Shown one piece after another: positions 12,001-23,200 of a stretch of DNA of 64,000 bases (position 1 is the stretch's first letter; each line of letters starts with the position of its first letter). Source of the DNA: Tetragonia tetragonoides (lineage: Eukaryota > Streptophyta > Magnoliopsida > Caryophyllales > Aizoaceae); the NCBI GenBank assembly GCA_038025085.1, contig CM076142.1:32952001-33016000 (forward strand), in the 5' to 3' direction. Made by a program: the position numbers and the translations under genes. The notes below the pieces were generated by a model. The model ran no database searches and was not told the DNA's origin. It was given only the letters and a program-made list of their open reading frames with translations.

Positions 12001-15000
12001 CCCATTCGATAACATAAACCATTCCCAAGCAAAATCAAAATCTGACACAACACTGTAATTTTGTAAAATTTCCCCTACATTCCTTTCTATTGTCATGGAA
12101 AACTGAACAAACTATAAACCTTGTCCTAAATCCAAATCATAAAATAAAGGTAAAGTATATATTCCTGTATTCTCTCTTTCTTACTTCTTCCTGTTTACCA
12201 TTTGTGCTGGTTCTTTTCCTTACTGGAATCCCCCCCTCCCCCCGGCTCTAAACCTGTGGCTGCAGTCATGCCTTCTCAAGCCACACGCCCGCTTGGTTCA
12301 CAAAAAGAAAAATGAAAATTGCCATTCCCTTTCCATGTGCTTGAGGGAAAAGCTAAGGAAGAAGAAAGATGGCTCGTTAGACAAGAACATAGAAACAAAG
12401 CAGAAACTTCATTAACTATAAAAACCCACACTCGCATTCTATAAAGCCATGTCAAATAAGCACGAAATTCATCTGAATACTTGAAAGGGAAGAGGCAGTA
12501 CCTACTCCAAGGTTAGTGACTGTCCACCATAATTGGATGATAAAATAACCGTAATAGGGTAGCTCAGATCTGTTACAAGCATCAGTAGTTCAAGCAAGTT
12601 TGAAGTTTTGGAGGGGAAGAGAAGGGAAGAGAATCGAGGGGCAGCGAAAGGAGGGAAAATATTTCAACCTTTTTGCCAATTTCCACTATTTCCCCTCCCC
12701 TCATTACCCTCCAATTTGGGGGGAAATAAAAATTGAGTTAATGGAGGGGAATTGACCCCTTCCTTTCCCCTCCCTTCCCCCCTGTTCGATTCTGGGAGGA
12801 TGCGTGGAAGGGTAACTCCTTTTCTTCCACGTACCCGCGAGTTTATCGGCTATCCACCCCATGGAATTAAATAGCGGCCGCTACGCGACGCGACGGCCGC
12901 TATGTAAAGGATTTTGAGCTCGCCGCGACGCGTTTTACCGCGCTGCGAAGTTGAGAAGTCATTCACGCAGCGACAGCCGCTACGACCGTTACATTACGCG
13001 AAAGCGGTGCTTTTTACCGTTACTTTTCCGATATGATCATTAAATTATTATCATTTTACTTTATAACTCTATTATTAGTTTCCTTTAACTAATATTATCT
13101 ATTTTATAATGAATTTGAATACATATTATGTTCGAATTATGATGGTAAAGCAAAGATTCCAAAATGCAATTAGAAGTGTAAATAATCCTTTATGTGAGTC
13201 ATTCACGCCGCGATTGCCGCAATTCGCTACGCGATACCCGCAACGGTACGTTTCTGCGATATCACGACCGTTACCGCATTCGCGATCGAGACCGCTATTT
13301 AATTCCCTGATCCACCCTTCACGGGGCGCATGTGTCTGCTTTCTGTTCAGGCACGGGTGGTTCGTGGGATTTACATTTGCGTCGTTCCCCACATGATAGA
13401 GAGTTGGAGGAACTTGTTTCTCTCCTGGGTGTCCTTCACTCTACTTCTCTCGTCCCTGCGGACGACTCCCGGATTTGGATTGGGGACCCTTCTGGGGTCT
13501 TCTCTTGCAAGTCCTTCCTTCACGATCTTAGCCTTCCTTCACGGTTCCCTAATTTCCCTTAGCTACATTTATTTGGAAGTCTAAGGTTCCGTTGAAGGTC
13601 AGGGCCTGGGTGCTTGGTGGTCTCTTCTACCGGGTTTCTGTGTGATGTGCCGCCATGATGGGGAAGATAGTCTGCATCTGTTTGTTATGTGTGACATAGC
13701 TAGATCTTTATGGAGTAGGTTGCTGGAGGGGGAGAGTTTTGTTTGTCCTGGCACGCGGGGTGATTTTTTACATCTTCGTTTCGCAGCTATGAGGCGAGGA
13801 AGGGAGGGGAAATTGTTTTGGAGGTGCATGTGTATGGCCATCCTGTGGTGTATTTGGTTGGAGAGGAATTCTCGGTGATGTTGGGAAGCCTATAGATTGT
13901 GTTTGGGACCATGTGGTCTATTTGGCCACCCTTTAGGCTAAGGCGACGGGTGCTTTTAAGGGCATCCCGCTTACCTTTGTACAGCGCAATTGGCAAGATT
14001 TGTATTTTCTTTTGATTGCATTTGAGGATGTCTTATCCTCTTTTTGTATTATTTACAGATTTGATTAATAAAAAATTTCCTTTTCTAAAAAAAAAATGTC
14101 TCTGATCATGCCATAGGTGTGGTCACTTTGCTCCATGATACAGCTTTGGGTAAAACGCCTTTTAAACTCCTTAACTCCTGGACCTATCAAGATGCTATTG
14201 AGAGTGCTTGGAAGTTTGAAGGTCGTGGGGTGCCTATGTCCAAAGTGCACTTAAGCAAGCTCCATTTTATCTGCAAGACATTTCCAAGAAACTTGATAAC
14301 CTTAAGAGTGAGCTACAAGCTGCGCAAGCTCAGCTGCAGCAGAACTTATCTGATGAGGGGCTGATTTCCTCTGAAAAGAAACTAGAACCTGAATTGCAGA
14401 GGTTGAAGTTGTTTGAAGAGCAATTTTTGAGACAAAATGCTCGCGCCACCTGGATAAATGCAGGAGATGACAACTCCAGGTTTTTCCATGCATATGCAAA
14501 AGCCAGGAGAGCTACAAATAAGGTTACATAGATCCTTAATTCTCATCAGCATAAACTCAATGACTTTACCCTGCCAGAGTTCAGGATGAGTTTGTGAGCT
14601 TTGCACCCTTTACAGATGAGGAAGCAAAAAAGGGGCTCTGGCAAATCGATGATGATAAGGCTCCGGGTCCAGATGGTTTTTCAGCTCACTTTTTCAATAA
14701 TTCATGGCACATTGTGGGCAAAGATGTCTCTGAAGCAGTCTCAAGTATCCTTGCACATCGTAAGATGCTCAAATCTCTTAACTGCAGATCAATCACACTT
14801 ATCCCTAAATGTCAAAACCCTACATTGGGAAGTGAATTCCGTCCAATATCCTGCTTTAATGTTCTCTACAAAATGGTTTCTGAAGTTCTAGCTAATAGAG
14901 TCTCTCCTATCCTTAGCTCTATAAACAATCATGCTCAAGCTGCTTTTGTGAAGGATAGATCGATCCGTGACAATGTGTAAATTGCTCATGAGATTGCGAA

Positions 15001-18000
15001 ACAATACTCAAGAAAGGGTATCTCTCCCATATGCATTCTTAATGTGGACCTTAGAAAGGCCCCATGACTCAGTTGAATGGCCTTTTGTTGAGCAAGTTTT
15101 TTTGGGTTTGGGTTTCCCTATGAATTTTTTCCAATTGATTATGATGAGTCTCAAAACTGTGAATTACTCTATCTTTTTAATGGTGCACCATTGCCACCCT
15201 TTGATGCAAAACGAGGTCTGAGGCAATTGGATGCCATATTGCCTTACCTTTTTGTACTAGTTTAGTACCTACTGCTACTTACATGCTTGGATGAACTCAA
15301 GAATGAGCCCAGCTTCAACTATCACCCAAGTTGTGAAAGACTCCAGGTTTGGGGACTCTCCTATTCCCACACAAGCTTCTTGCACTGTGAAACAGCTCTT
15401 TATATTGAGAGATGAGTTGCAAACTGTTGTTACTTCTCAAACGGGAAAATACTCTGTCAAGCAGGCCTATATAAACTACTGCAGCCCCAAACACCAAGAA
15501 CTGATTGGTGTCAGGCTGTGTGGAATCCTCTTGCTCAACCTAAACATTGTTTCATTGGTTGGCTTAGCATCCTTATTAGGCTACCAACCTGGGAGAGACT
15601 GTGTACGGTAAGGCTTACAAGGGCCTAGCCAATGTGTATTCTGTAAAGAAAATGTAGATTCTCCTTCAGCATCTTTTCTTCCTTTCTCCATCACTACTGC
15701 TCACGGGTTATTTAAATGGTGTGAGGCTGGTTATTTGACTAACAAGTGGGAAAACTTCTCTCTCTTTCTCAAGCAATACTGCCAGGGTAGGAACCCCAAG
15801 AAGCTTTTTGCTGCAGCTGTAGTTGACACCCTCATTCGCCTTTGGAGAGAAAGGAACAAAAAAAAATTTGAAGAACAAGCCCGAACTTCTGAGCAGATGA
15901 TAAAGCGAATAATCATGGAGATACACATCCGAGCAAGAAAGAGTAGAGTGAAAGGTGTATCTGCCTATGTGTTACAGCACTGTAATTTCTTCCTTAGGAA
16001 TTAGTAGTTGCTGTTTGAAGGGTCTGTGTTACTGGTTGTTTTATATCTGTTAATTTCCTTTTGCATAGTTTACCACCTAGTCTTGAGACGCAAATGATTT
16101 TGTTCCTCTTTGATAACAACCCTTCCTAGAAGGTGGGTGATCTTAGGGAATATGATGCGCCTTATCTAGACAGGTTTGGTATAGCAAGTAGCAAGCTTTA
16201 GTATAAGGGTTGTTTTACTGTACTAAAATGCTTATCCTTTGGACGTTAATGAAATATATGATTATTACTGTCCAAAAAAAAAAGATGGAAGAGAGCAAGA
16301 GGCATTGTTGAAAGTGGGATTTTCCGTCTCAAGACATATATAAATCATCCAACTCATCATGCTATTTCAAGATATTAGGGTACAATGGTCCCTAATGAAA
16401 GAAAGGAGCTTTTTAGGGTGAGCGGTATTGACAGTTTACTATATCATCATTTACTTTCCTTTATTCCTCTTTGAATCTACTCTACCATTTCATTGGGGCT
16501 TGGGCCTTGGCAAGGGTAAGAGGCACTTTATCATATCTGTTTAGTTAGATAAGGAAAATTTTCTTAATAAGAGAGAAGAGGTACCACAGTCTAAGAGGAC
16601 AAGGTGCCCTCAAAAAACATCTAATAACAAATATACCGAAGTCGCTGGGATGTTTGTGATTGACATCTCTTCAAAAGCTCCATACCCTTTGGTCCATAAG
16701 GAAGCAAAATACACCACACAACACCAGAAAATGTCCGTCGATTAGGGTAGAGAGGCAGTTTATCATATCAACAATAAGCAAAGTCAATTGACTGCAGAAA
16801 TAAATAAAAAAAATCACCTCTGGCTGCGATTCAACACAATCAGCAAAATCAGCATCTGAAGCATGATCTTCATTATTTCTAGGGCGAAGCCTGACAGCAA
16901 CTCTAACTCTCCCAGGTTCTGCATTGGGCAAGATTAACTTAACAATGAACTATAACTGAATGACATAAAAACTACTTGCTTTAAATGACATTCATCTTGC
17001 TAATTTGACTTTGACCAGTTCAATGTTACCAACTGGACCAGTATTCCTTTAATTCGTACTGACTTTGAAATTAAAAGATAACATTCTTAAAAATATATCA
17101 AAAAAATTCAAGGATTAATGATAATTATAAACATTATATGATAACTTTTGATATGTGACCACTAAGGAGCCATCAAATTTGGGAATATTAATGTTGAATG
17201 GAGAGAAGTGTGCTGGAAAGTCATGCTTCAAAGTAAAAGTCCCATAAAACCTCAGTGTCCCACATTGGTAGAATAGAAGAGGAGAAAACCCATTATATAT
17301 GGGAGTTTGCTTTTAGTCTTCAAAACAAGAGTTGAGGGTAGACTCTCCACCACACTCGCTCTCGCACCATCTGGGCCGGACTCGCTTGAGGGTGACGGCT
17401 CTTTTTATTACTCAGCTCAAACTTCTGACCGTTTCACGAAGCGTTGGTTGCCATGTATCCCCGGAGGTAAACTGCCAGAGTTTCCTGAGTGTACGTGAGC
17501 TGGCAAATTCGACTTTAGGCCATTGATTCGTCACTCCATGGCTTGTTCCAGATAAGTTCATCCTGTTTATTAGCCTTCCTAGTTTCTACTAATAGTTCAT
17601 TCTCTATCCGGAGAAGCACCAAACAACTCAACCTATAATACTTTGTGGCTAGAGAGGGAGCGGATGTCCACGCCGATGATGGAGAAGAAGGTCGAACCAG
17701 TTAGATGAATAGGCTTTTTAGTAACGCTGGAGACTTTAGAATAATGATCTCACAGAGCTGTTTTGCATCAAGCCGCAACACCCCATTTAATCGAATTACG
17801 TATTTTTTAAACGCTCAAGTGAGGCATAAGCTGTAGCTGCCTAAGGCCAGCAGACGAGGTAAGAAAGTGGGGGCTAGGGGTTATGGGTGTGCTCATCTAG
17901 GCGTATTGAAATCTTGGTTTGGTCTAGCCTTCTTTAAAATACCTGACAGGGTTGGCTCATTGGCTCGATTTCATGTTCAAGTCAAGGAGACAAGCGTTGA

Positions 18001-21000
18001 GGAGGGGTGACGGCCAATGTAAATCTAGCAAGCAGAGAATGTCCTCAAGACAGAAGAGGCCAGTGGTCAAATCCAGCACGTGGAGGAGGGAGGTTGAGTT
18101 TGCGTCAAATGTCAGCAGACTAGCCAGTCACTGACCGCCAGCAATAAAAGCAGATCTGGATTTGATGAAGGTGGCCCCTGAGACAGAATTGCAAAACCGG
18201 CCTGAGATTCTGGGGCCATGGACCTGGTGTCAATGCCTCATTTGACATTGGTGGAGCCACACAAGACCTTCCCATCAGCTGCAATTGGGCTGAAATAAGC
18301 TACAGATCCGGCAAAGTGCCTTGAGGTGCAACAGGAGATTTTGGGGAAAGAGAAAGCCGGTGGTCAAGGGGAAGGAGGGAGGGAGGAGTGGTGTCGCGAA
18401 CTCTACTGGTGGCACTATGTCAGCCTCCCCCTCCCCCTCCCCCTCCCCCACAAAGCACTTGGCCATGGAAGGTGAGGTGACAACCTACGGCATCAAGTCA
18501 CAAATAGCAAGTTTGGTACATAGCAAAATCGTTTTGCCCAGATCACACGAGCCTATGGAAGATATCCTATCGCAAGTGTCCTTGAGCTTCTTTCCCCTAC
18601 TTGACTTGAAGGCTGAAGCTTAGGAATGTCTAAAAATCAGATATTGGAAGGATATCTGGAGGGATGGGCAACCTTTGTGCATGAGGTTTCCTCTCTTGTT
18701 CCATGTTTCTACTAAAGATGGGGTATTACTCCGCAGAGACAGGCTCCTAGAACCTTCAATTATAGAGGCCCCCTCAAGACTGCGAGATGCTTCACATGTC
18801 GGAGACGATTCAGCTTCTGGTAGTGATGAATCTACACAGTGGATAGTTTCCATATAAATCATTTCCTAGATGCTTCAGAGAAGCTCTCCCCCTTCCTTAG
18901 TTTCCTATAGAAAATTTCTCTAGAAGGCAAGGTACCTCGTAAGGTATGGGATTTTAGTGAGGACTTTGGCATTTGATTGGATTAACATTCCTGATATGCA
19001 CCTCAGGAGGAGGGTGGGGATAGTTAAGTCTCCCAATACTTGAATGTTATGTAGGGCCAGTAGTGAAATGTCAGCGTGTTTCCTGGGGTGCAATGAGGCG
19101 CTGAGCCTTTCGAGTTATGTTGCACAAGACTTAAAAGGAGTGCAGGTCATTTCTCTTTTCTTTTTTTTTTGTATGTTTTGGGTTAGAGTTTCTTATCTAG
19201 GTTTATAATATACAACAAGGGCAGGACTTGTGCTATTTACTGTACCTGGTTTGAACTTTGAAGTCCAGTCCGCGGGGGGAAGTTTTACCTTTCAACTGGA
19301 AGTCAAGTCCCGATATATAAGCCTAGTGAGCTACTCCACTTAAGATCAATTCATTTTAGCAAGTTAAAGTCAATGCAAAGGGACATCAGGACACAAGTTA
19401 TTTCTCAAAAGGTGATTTTCGCATGCCAATTGATAATAAGTAGCAAGATATTTTTCCCTTTTAATGTTTTTATTTCTCGTTTCCAGGGGCTTACACTCTT
19501 AACAGATTAAGACATTCTTTCAAGTTTAAATTTATTTTTTCCTTCTTTTACGGGGCATACTTTCAGTGAGCAGAATTAGCCCTTGGTGAGCCTAAACACT
19601 AATTTCAAATAGGACTGACTTTTCAGATAGCCCTTGGAGATTGGGAATCATACCTATTTCCCTAAACCACCACATCTTGGGAATTAGTATTTTCCACACA
19701 ATATTTTGAAAATTTACAATACCCCCTAATCTTGATTGTTTACAAGACCAAGCTCCTTCATACATCTTTAAACAACTAAAACTAAGGGCTCGTTTACTAC
19801 TTTGCAATCAAAATGAAATGCAATGCAATCAATTTATAGAGTATATGTGGGGTGAAAAGTGAAGGAGTGGGAGTAGAGGGATGAAAAAAGTGGGGTTGAT
19901 TGCATTATCTAATGTAATCAAGATTGCTCAATTTTTCCAATGTAATGGTGATTACTTTGGATGATGTAATCAAACTCACATTTTCTATATCTTTTCACCC
20001 CCTTCTTCCTTTTTCACCACACATTTACTCTATAAAATGATTGCATTGCATTGCAATTGATTGCATTATAGTAAACACCACCTAAGGGCTTGTTTACTTG
20101 CTAGTAATGCAATACCATCCTTTATCTTGTGTAGATTTTGAAAATTTACTATACCATCTAATCTTGATTGTTAAGACCAAGCTCCTTCATACATCTTAAA
20201 CAACTAAAACTAAGGGCTTGTTTACTTGCTAGTAATGCATTGCTATCATTTTATAGTGCAGAGGTAGGGTGAAAAGTGAAAAAGTGGGAGGAGATAGGGG
20301 GAAAAGTGAGGTCAATTACACCATCAAATGTAATCACAATTGTTTATCTTTAACTATGTAAAGATAATTACTTTAGATAGCGTAATCAATCTCACTTTTA
20401 CTATCTCCCTCCTCCTCCTTTTTCCACCTCACATTTACTCTAAAATGATTGCATAACATTGCAATGCATTACTAGCAAGTAAACGAGCCCTAACTTTACA
20501 ATAATCACGGTAAGCAGGAAACAGCTACATATCAAAACAGACCACCGAAGTCTGTAACATCAATCATCCACAGCAAAATCGAAAATTTCTTTTCTTTTTT
20601 TTTCCAATTTTGATGGTATTAAACAAGTAGCATCACATCACCATCAATTAGCACGGTATACATGGCTAATACCCAGCAAGAACTATCCAAACCTCTTAAT
20701 TGTGGTCCCAAAAACCCAACCTAATTTTTCTAACTATAAATAAACATCACAGAATTTATGATAAAAAAGAGCTGACACAAAAGAAAGGCAAGGGAGACAC
20801 CAAACCTGGGTCACGGGCAATAATGGACGGAGTTCTTGAAAGAGGTGTTACAGAGCGCTTGCTACTCGGAACTTTGACAGGCTGCTCGGAACTATCGTGA
20901 GCTCTGGAATTAGGGGTCACGGAGCGCTTGCCGGGGACCGGTCTCGAACCCCGATTGGGCGGCTGCTGGTACTGTATAGGTCCATTAATGCTCTTTGTTA

Positions 21001-21064
21001 GAGAATTGGTGGAAATATTTGACTGCCATGTTTGCCTATCTTTGCCGGATCTTTGTGACGCCAT
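3068..21064 (-). CDS. ARK: armadillo-repeat kinesin (ARK / KIN-U), 5' 12 exons
   Basis: This encodes a plus-end microtubule motor of the plant ungrouped ARK family, which acts on cytoplasmic microtubules. Exons, all phase-compatible (705 codons): 20806-21064, 16818-16918, 11768-11890, 11119-11304, 9011-9232, 8794-8926, 8028-8177, 7000-7088, 4841-5053, 4585-4719, 3794-3973, 3068-3391. The start is the ATG at 21064, followed by a Ser/Arg/Pro-rich tail. The motor begins at [13 protein letters not shown] (about residue 89). It has P-loop GQTGTGKT (175-182), switch I NTNSSRSH (286-293), switch II DLAGSER (331-337) and [13 protein letters not shown]. After the neck, about 320 residues of heptad-rich Glu/Lys/Gln coiled coil run to exon 12. 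Family members then carry armadillo repeats, which are not in the window. All introns are GT-AG except intron 3, which is GC-AG. No motor motif is broken, so the gene looks functional. ARK is inferred from motor-neck similarity; KIN-UA, UB or UC is not resolved. Confidence 0.9.
5492..6221 (-). mobile_element. TS/Au-like SINE split by a hAT element
   Basis: A 21-base duplication (AAACRGTAGAACATTAATC plus AA, one mismatch) at 5492-5512 and 6201-6221 brackets a minus-strand SINE. Its (CAA)n tail is at about 5513-5521. Its body at 6105-6200 contains CCGCCTAGGGCGGGGTCTGG, TGTACGCAGTCTTACCCC and GAGACTGTTTCC. This is the antisense of a TS-type SINE ending in (TTG)n. The body is interrupted by the hAT-like insertion at 5530-6096. 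It lies in kinesin intron 8. Confidence 0.85.
5522..6104. mobile_element. hAT-like non-autonomous element inside the SINE
   Basis: The 8-bp direct repeat CCCAGTAG at 5522-5529 and 6097-6104 flanks a 567-bp body. Inverted ends read CAAGGTAGCACGAGTACGGG and, from the right, CTATGAAGCACGGACACGCC. The subterminal regions are packed with GGACACG/CGTGTCC repeats. An 8-bp duplication and CA...TG ends fit hAT. No transposase frame is present. Open frames here only translate the repeats. Confidence 0.8.
6385..6650 (+). mobile_element. 5'-truncated LINE 3' end
   Basis: The plus strand encodes WLERNSRIF, then [17 protein letters not shown] with stops between. This matches the last codons of the LINE at 61331-63882 (WLERNARVF ... 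ITDIKRNWGNL). It ends near 6640 in TTCTTATCTAAG. It lies in kinesin intron 8. Confidence 0.75.
7089..8027. other. Kinesin intron 7, no element recognised
   Basis: AT-rich intron sequence between exons 7 and 8. No repeat ends or coding similarity were seen. Confidence 0.4.
9305..9545 (-). mobile_element. tRNA-derived SINE-like element
   Basis: Minus-strand reading gives an A-box-like ACAAGTGGTAAGTGCC near 9500 and a B-box-like GGTTTAAGTTCAAATCC near 9455. A pyrimidine- and GC-mixed tail runs to about 9310. No clear target-site duplication was found, so the ends are approximate. It lies in kinesin intron 4. Confidence 0.55.
9546..10020 (-). mobile_element. 5'-truncated LINE 3' end
   Basis: The minus strand encodes [20 protein letters not shown], then a [14 protein letters not shown] segment, in two overlapping frames. 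It matches the last 100 codons of the intact LINE in this window. The A-rich 3' tail appears on the plus strand as a T-rich run at about 9548-9572. A run of about 15 C at 9935-9949 sits near the truncation point. It lies in kinesin intron 4. Confidence 0.75.
10021..11118. other. Kinesin intron 4, remaining part
   Basis: Apart from an A-run at about 10547-10560, no recognisable element or exon was seen. Confidence 0.4.
11305..11767 (-). other. GC-AG intron 3 of the kinesin gene
   Basis: Exon 3 ends in GTTGAG followed by GCAAGT, so the donor dinucleotide is GC at 11767-11766. The acceptor is TTTTGCAG before AGTGTTCTAAG. Splicing at GC keeps the conserved [14 protein letters not shown] join in frame. 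No GT donor nearby does so. Confidence 0.85.
12600..12830. repeat. purine/pyrimidine-rich inverted segment
   Basis: GGAGGGGAAGAGAAGGGAAG near 12612 is mirrored by TTCCTTTCCCCTCCCTTCCC near 12760, with AT-rich sequence between. It may be a decayed MITE; no target-site duplication was defined. It lies in kinesin intron 2. Confidence 0.35.
12852..13317. mobile_element. hAT-type MITE with CpG-rich ends
   Basis: The 8-bp duplication ATCCACCC at 12852-12859 and 13310-13317 flanks a 450-bp body. The left end is CATGGAATTAAATAGCGG. The right end, reverse-complemented, is CAGGGAATTAAATAGCGG. Subterminal regions are dense in CGCTACGCG-like palindromic CpG motifs and the centre is AT-rich. There is no transposase frame. 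It lies in kinesin intron 2. Confidence 0.85.
13335..14098 (+). mobile_element. 5'-truncated LINE ending in poly(A)
   Basis: Plus-strand frames encode [39 protein letters not shown] and later [15 protein letters not shown]. These correspond to the last third of the intact LINE at 61373-63790 (zinc-binding RT-associated domain and C-terminus). Frameshifts and small deletions break the frame. It ends in TCTAAAAAAAAA near 14087-14096. It lies in kinesin intron 2. Confidence 0.8.
14100..16285 (+). mobile_element. degraded LINE with reverse transcriptase, second family
   Basis: On the plus strand, 14290-14530 encodes the linker before the RT ([20 protein letters not shown]). Then 14594-14980 carries [18 protein letters not shown] and [19 protein letters not shown], the first RT blocks of plant L1 elements. 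The frame then breaks with stops and the catalytic FADD region is missing. Later 15290-15500 and 15735-16004 carry parts of the C-terminal domain ([14 protein letters not shown]). It ends in an A-run at about 16273-16283. The sequence differs clearly from the other LINEs here, so it is a separate family. It is a dead copy in kinesin intron 2. Confidence 0.8.
16919..19690. other. Kinesin intron 1, mixed repeat-derived sequence
   Basis: About 17250-17330 has TGTCCCACATTGGTAGAATA followed by a TTATATATGGG stretch, reminiscent of LTR promoters of some plant retrotransposons. A (CCCCCT)n run lies at 18424-18450. No frame similar to a known protein was recognised. Confidence 0.35.
19704..20493. mobile_element. 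duplicated Tourist-like MITEs with shared flank
   Basis: MITE 1 occupies 19786-20082, a 30-bp MITE end 20086-20115, and MITE 2 20214-20490. Each is bordered by TAA (19783, 20083, 20211, 20491). MITE 2 has near-perfect 31-bp inverted ends starting GGGCTTGTTTACTTGCTAG and GGGCTCGTTTACTTGCTAG. A 3-bp TAA duplication and GGG ends fit PIF/Harbinger Tourist MITEs. The unique flank at 19704-19782 (GACCAAGCTCCTTCATACAT) recurs at 20136-20210, so flank plus MITE were duplicated together. It lies in kinesin intron 1. Confidence 0.8.
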
Positions 21065-21401
21065 TACTGAATTTTGGTTTTAGGAAATTGGGAAATGGAG
21101 AGAGAAAGAGAGGGGGTGGAAGTGATTTGTGAAGAGGAAGTTGACGAAAGATAGGAAAATGGGAGTCGTTGCGAAGACATGGAGGATGAGAGAGAGGAGA
21201 GAGAGGAGAGAGAGAGAGGAGAGAGGTGGGAGAAACGTTGTGGCCGGCACGATTGAGGAAAAAGGAATCTGAATGTGTCAACTTAAAAGTGGCAATCAGA
21301 TTGAGAGTGTGCTGGGGAACTGGAGACTGGAAGGTATGTTCCCGCGTTTTAATGTTTGGGGGACGGCCCGGTATTTGTCATTTGCGCAATCCAGCAGTGA
21401 A
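21065..21401 (-). promoter_or_regulatory. Kinesin 5' flank and leader
   Basis: Directly upstream of the kinesin ATG (minus strand) is a strong CT-rich tract, seen as GAGAGA repeats at about 21185-21228 on the plus strand. CT-rich leaders are common in plant genes. No TATA box was identified. Confidence 0.4.
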
Positions 21402-22521
21402 CTAAATTAGGGGTGCTAAATACCGCACCCTAATTTAATTAATGCCGCACCTTAAACATTAAAGTTCCTAGAATACCCTTAAAAGGGAAAAAATAAAACA
21501 ACCTCCTTATCTGATCCCTGCTCCAGTGCTCCGTCGCACCTCCCAGTCTCCCACATGATACACACCCTCGGACTGATCAAAGCCGCATGTTAATTCTGTT
21601 GGCAAAAATGCGATTGTTCTTTAGTATTTTGTTCAGTATTTTATCTACACACCAAGAAAGAGTGATTGATTTTCAGTATTTTGTTTGTCTGCCCAGCTTA
21701 CGCCTGATTTTGGCGTAATGGTTCGTTAACTGGGCCTTATTGGGGCGCAGATATTTATTATATCTGTTTTAATCCATTCTCTTGTGAACTACACATCACT
21801 TCATGCGGCTAATTAGTCGCCAAACTTAATTGTTTGACAGTAACCTTTCAAGATTGATTACAAGGATGATTAGAATCTTCAAATTGAAAAACAAAAAACT
21901 TTCCATTCCTTTTCTTTGTTTTACTGATAAGCAAACTACGATGATGATTGATTCATATGGGATTGGTGGTCAAAATCTAATCACTATGTTGAATGGTCTA
22001 CAGAGATAGATAGGAGCGAAGAAACACCATTATCTAAAACAGCCGCTAGACCAGCTACCGTTAACAAGGTGGCCTTCGAATTGATGCGGCGTAGAGAAGC
22101 ATGACCTGCGCCCGAAGTAAGCGCATGTATATGATATCTACACTTGATTCAAGCGCAAATGTAATTTGTTTAAGCCTATTTAAGGCGCAGGTATATGAGA
22201 TCTCCATCATATTCATTTTGATTGTAATTTGTGCAAGCCTAATTCGATGCAAGTACTTCTATTGTACTACTTAAAAAAATGAAGAACATCACAATAAGTC
22301 TGATTCGTGTGAACAAATTGTTTAACTTCACAATAATAATTCTTGAGACAATTCGTCAATCATTAACAAAGAGTAAAGAAGATTTTTTACGAAAGGGGTG
22401 AGTTATTAATTATTATTTATTTTGGGTTATTAAATTAAAACAAGGGTATTATTGGTATTTTTTATTAGGGGTGCGGTATTGATTAAAAAGGGGTGCGGTA
22501 TTAATGCGAACTGCTAAATTA
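21402..22521. mobile_element. non-autonomous DNA transposon, 1.1 kb
   Basis: CTAAATTA at 21402-21409 and 22514-22521 flanks a 1104-bp body. The inverted ends each contain two AATACCGCACCC-type motifs about 20 bp apart. An 8-bp duplication fits hAT or Mutator-like. The interior has no transposase frame. The TIRs are diverged at their outermost bases. Confidence 0.65.
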
Positions 22522-22592
22522 AACTCAGATTTTCTTTTTGCTCGTCAAACTAGATTAAACTCAGATTTTCTTTTTGCTCGTCAAACTAAAGT
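22522..22592. repeat. direct repeat, about 36 bp, two copies
   Basis: AAACTCAGATTTTCTTTTTG followed by CTCGTCAAACTA occurs twice in tandem. Confidence 0.85.
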
Positions 22593-22814
22593 AAACTCAC
22601 TAGGTTCTTTTTCACCAACTCTGAGTTTAGTTTAATTTAGATCAACCCACTAATTTACATATAAATCATGTTCTTTCGTAATTTATTTGACATACAGGAG
22701 TATTTTTGTCATTCATGTGTCAATCCCTTCACTCCCTCCTCTCACACACGGTAGAATAAGTGACCTTATACTTGATAATGTGACTTGAGTACATAATATC
22801 TCTAGCACTACTTC

Positions 22815-22945
22815 TCTAAGGCTAAACGGAGGGCCTCCAGGCCGGGCGGCTAAGCCGCGGAGCCTGGGCGGCCCTGAACCGGGCCGCTGGGCCGGTTCAG
22901 AGGCGAAAATGGGGCTTTTTGTGTGAGGGAGCCGAATTTTGGGTC
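22815..22945 (+). promoter_or_regulatory. GC-rich island upstream of the PMD gene
   Basis: A sharp rise in GC in AT-rich surroundings, built of GGCGGC/GGCCGC and GGGCCGGTTCAG motifs. A CT-rich leader (GACTCTCTCTCTCTACCTCC) follows at about 22966-22985, then the PMD ATG at 23201. Similar islands precede the ORF at 26757 and lie in the two LTRs. Confidence 0.45.
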
Positions 22946-23200
22946 ATTCTTCCCCAAAATTTTGAGACTCTCTCTCTCTACCTCCATTGTTGCCCAATCT
23001 TCATTTCTTGCTCAAATTTGCTTCTTTTTGCTTGCATTTGCTTGGGTTTGCATAATCTATGCATAATTTGAAGTTTATTTGTGATTTCTCACAAATTTGG
23101 GGTGAATTTGTGAGTGGGTTTTTGAAAACCCTTGAAAAGAGAAAATCTCAATTTCTCCATTCTTGCTTGTTGATCTTTGCTAGCTTGTTCATCTTTCTTC

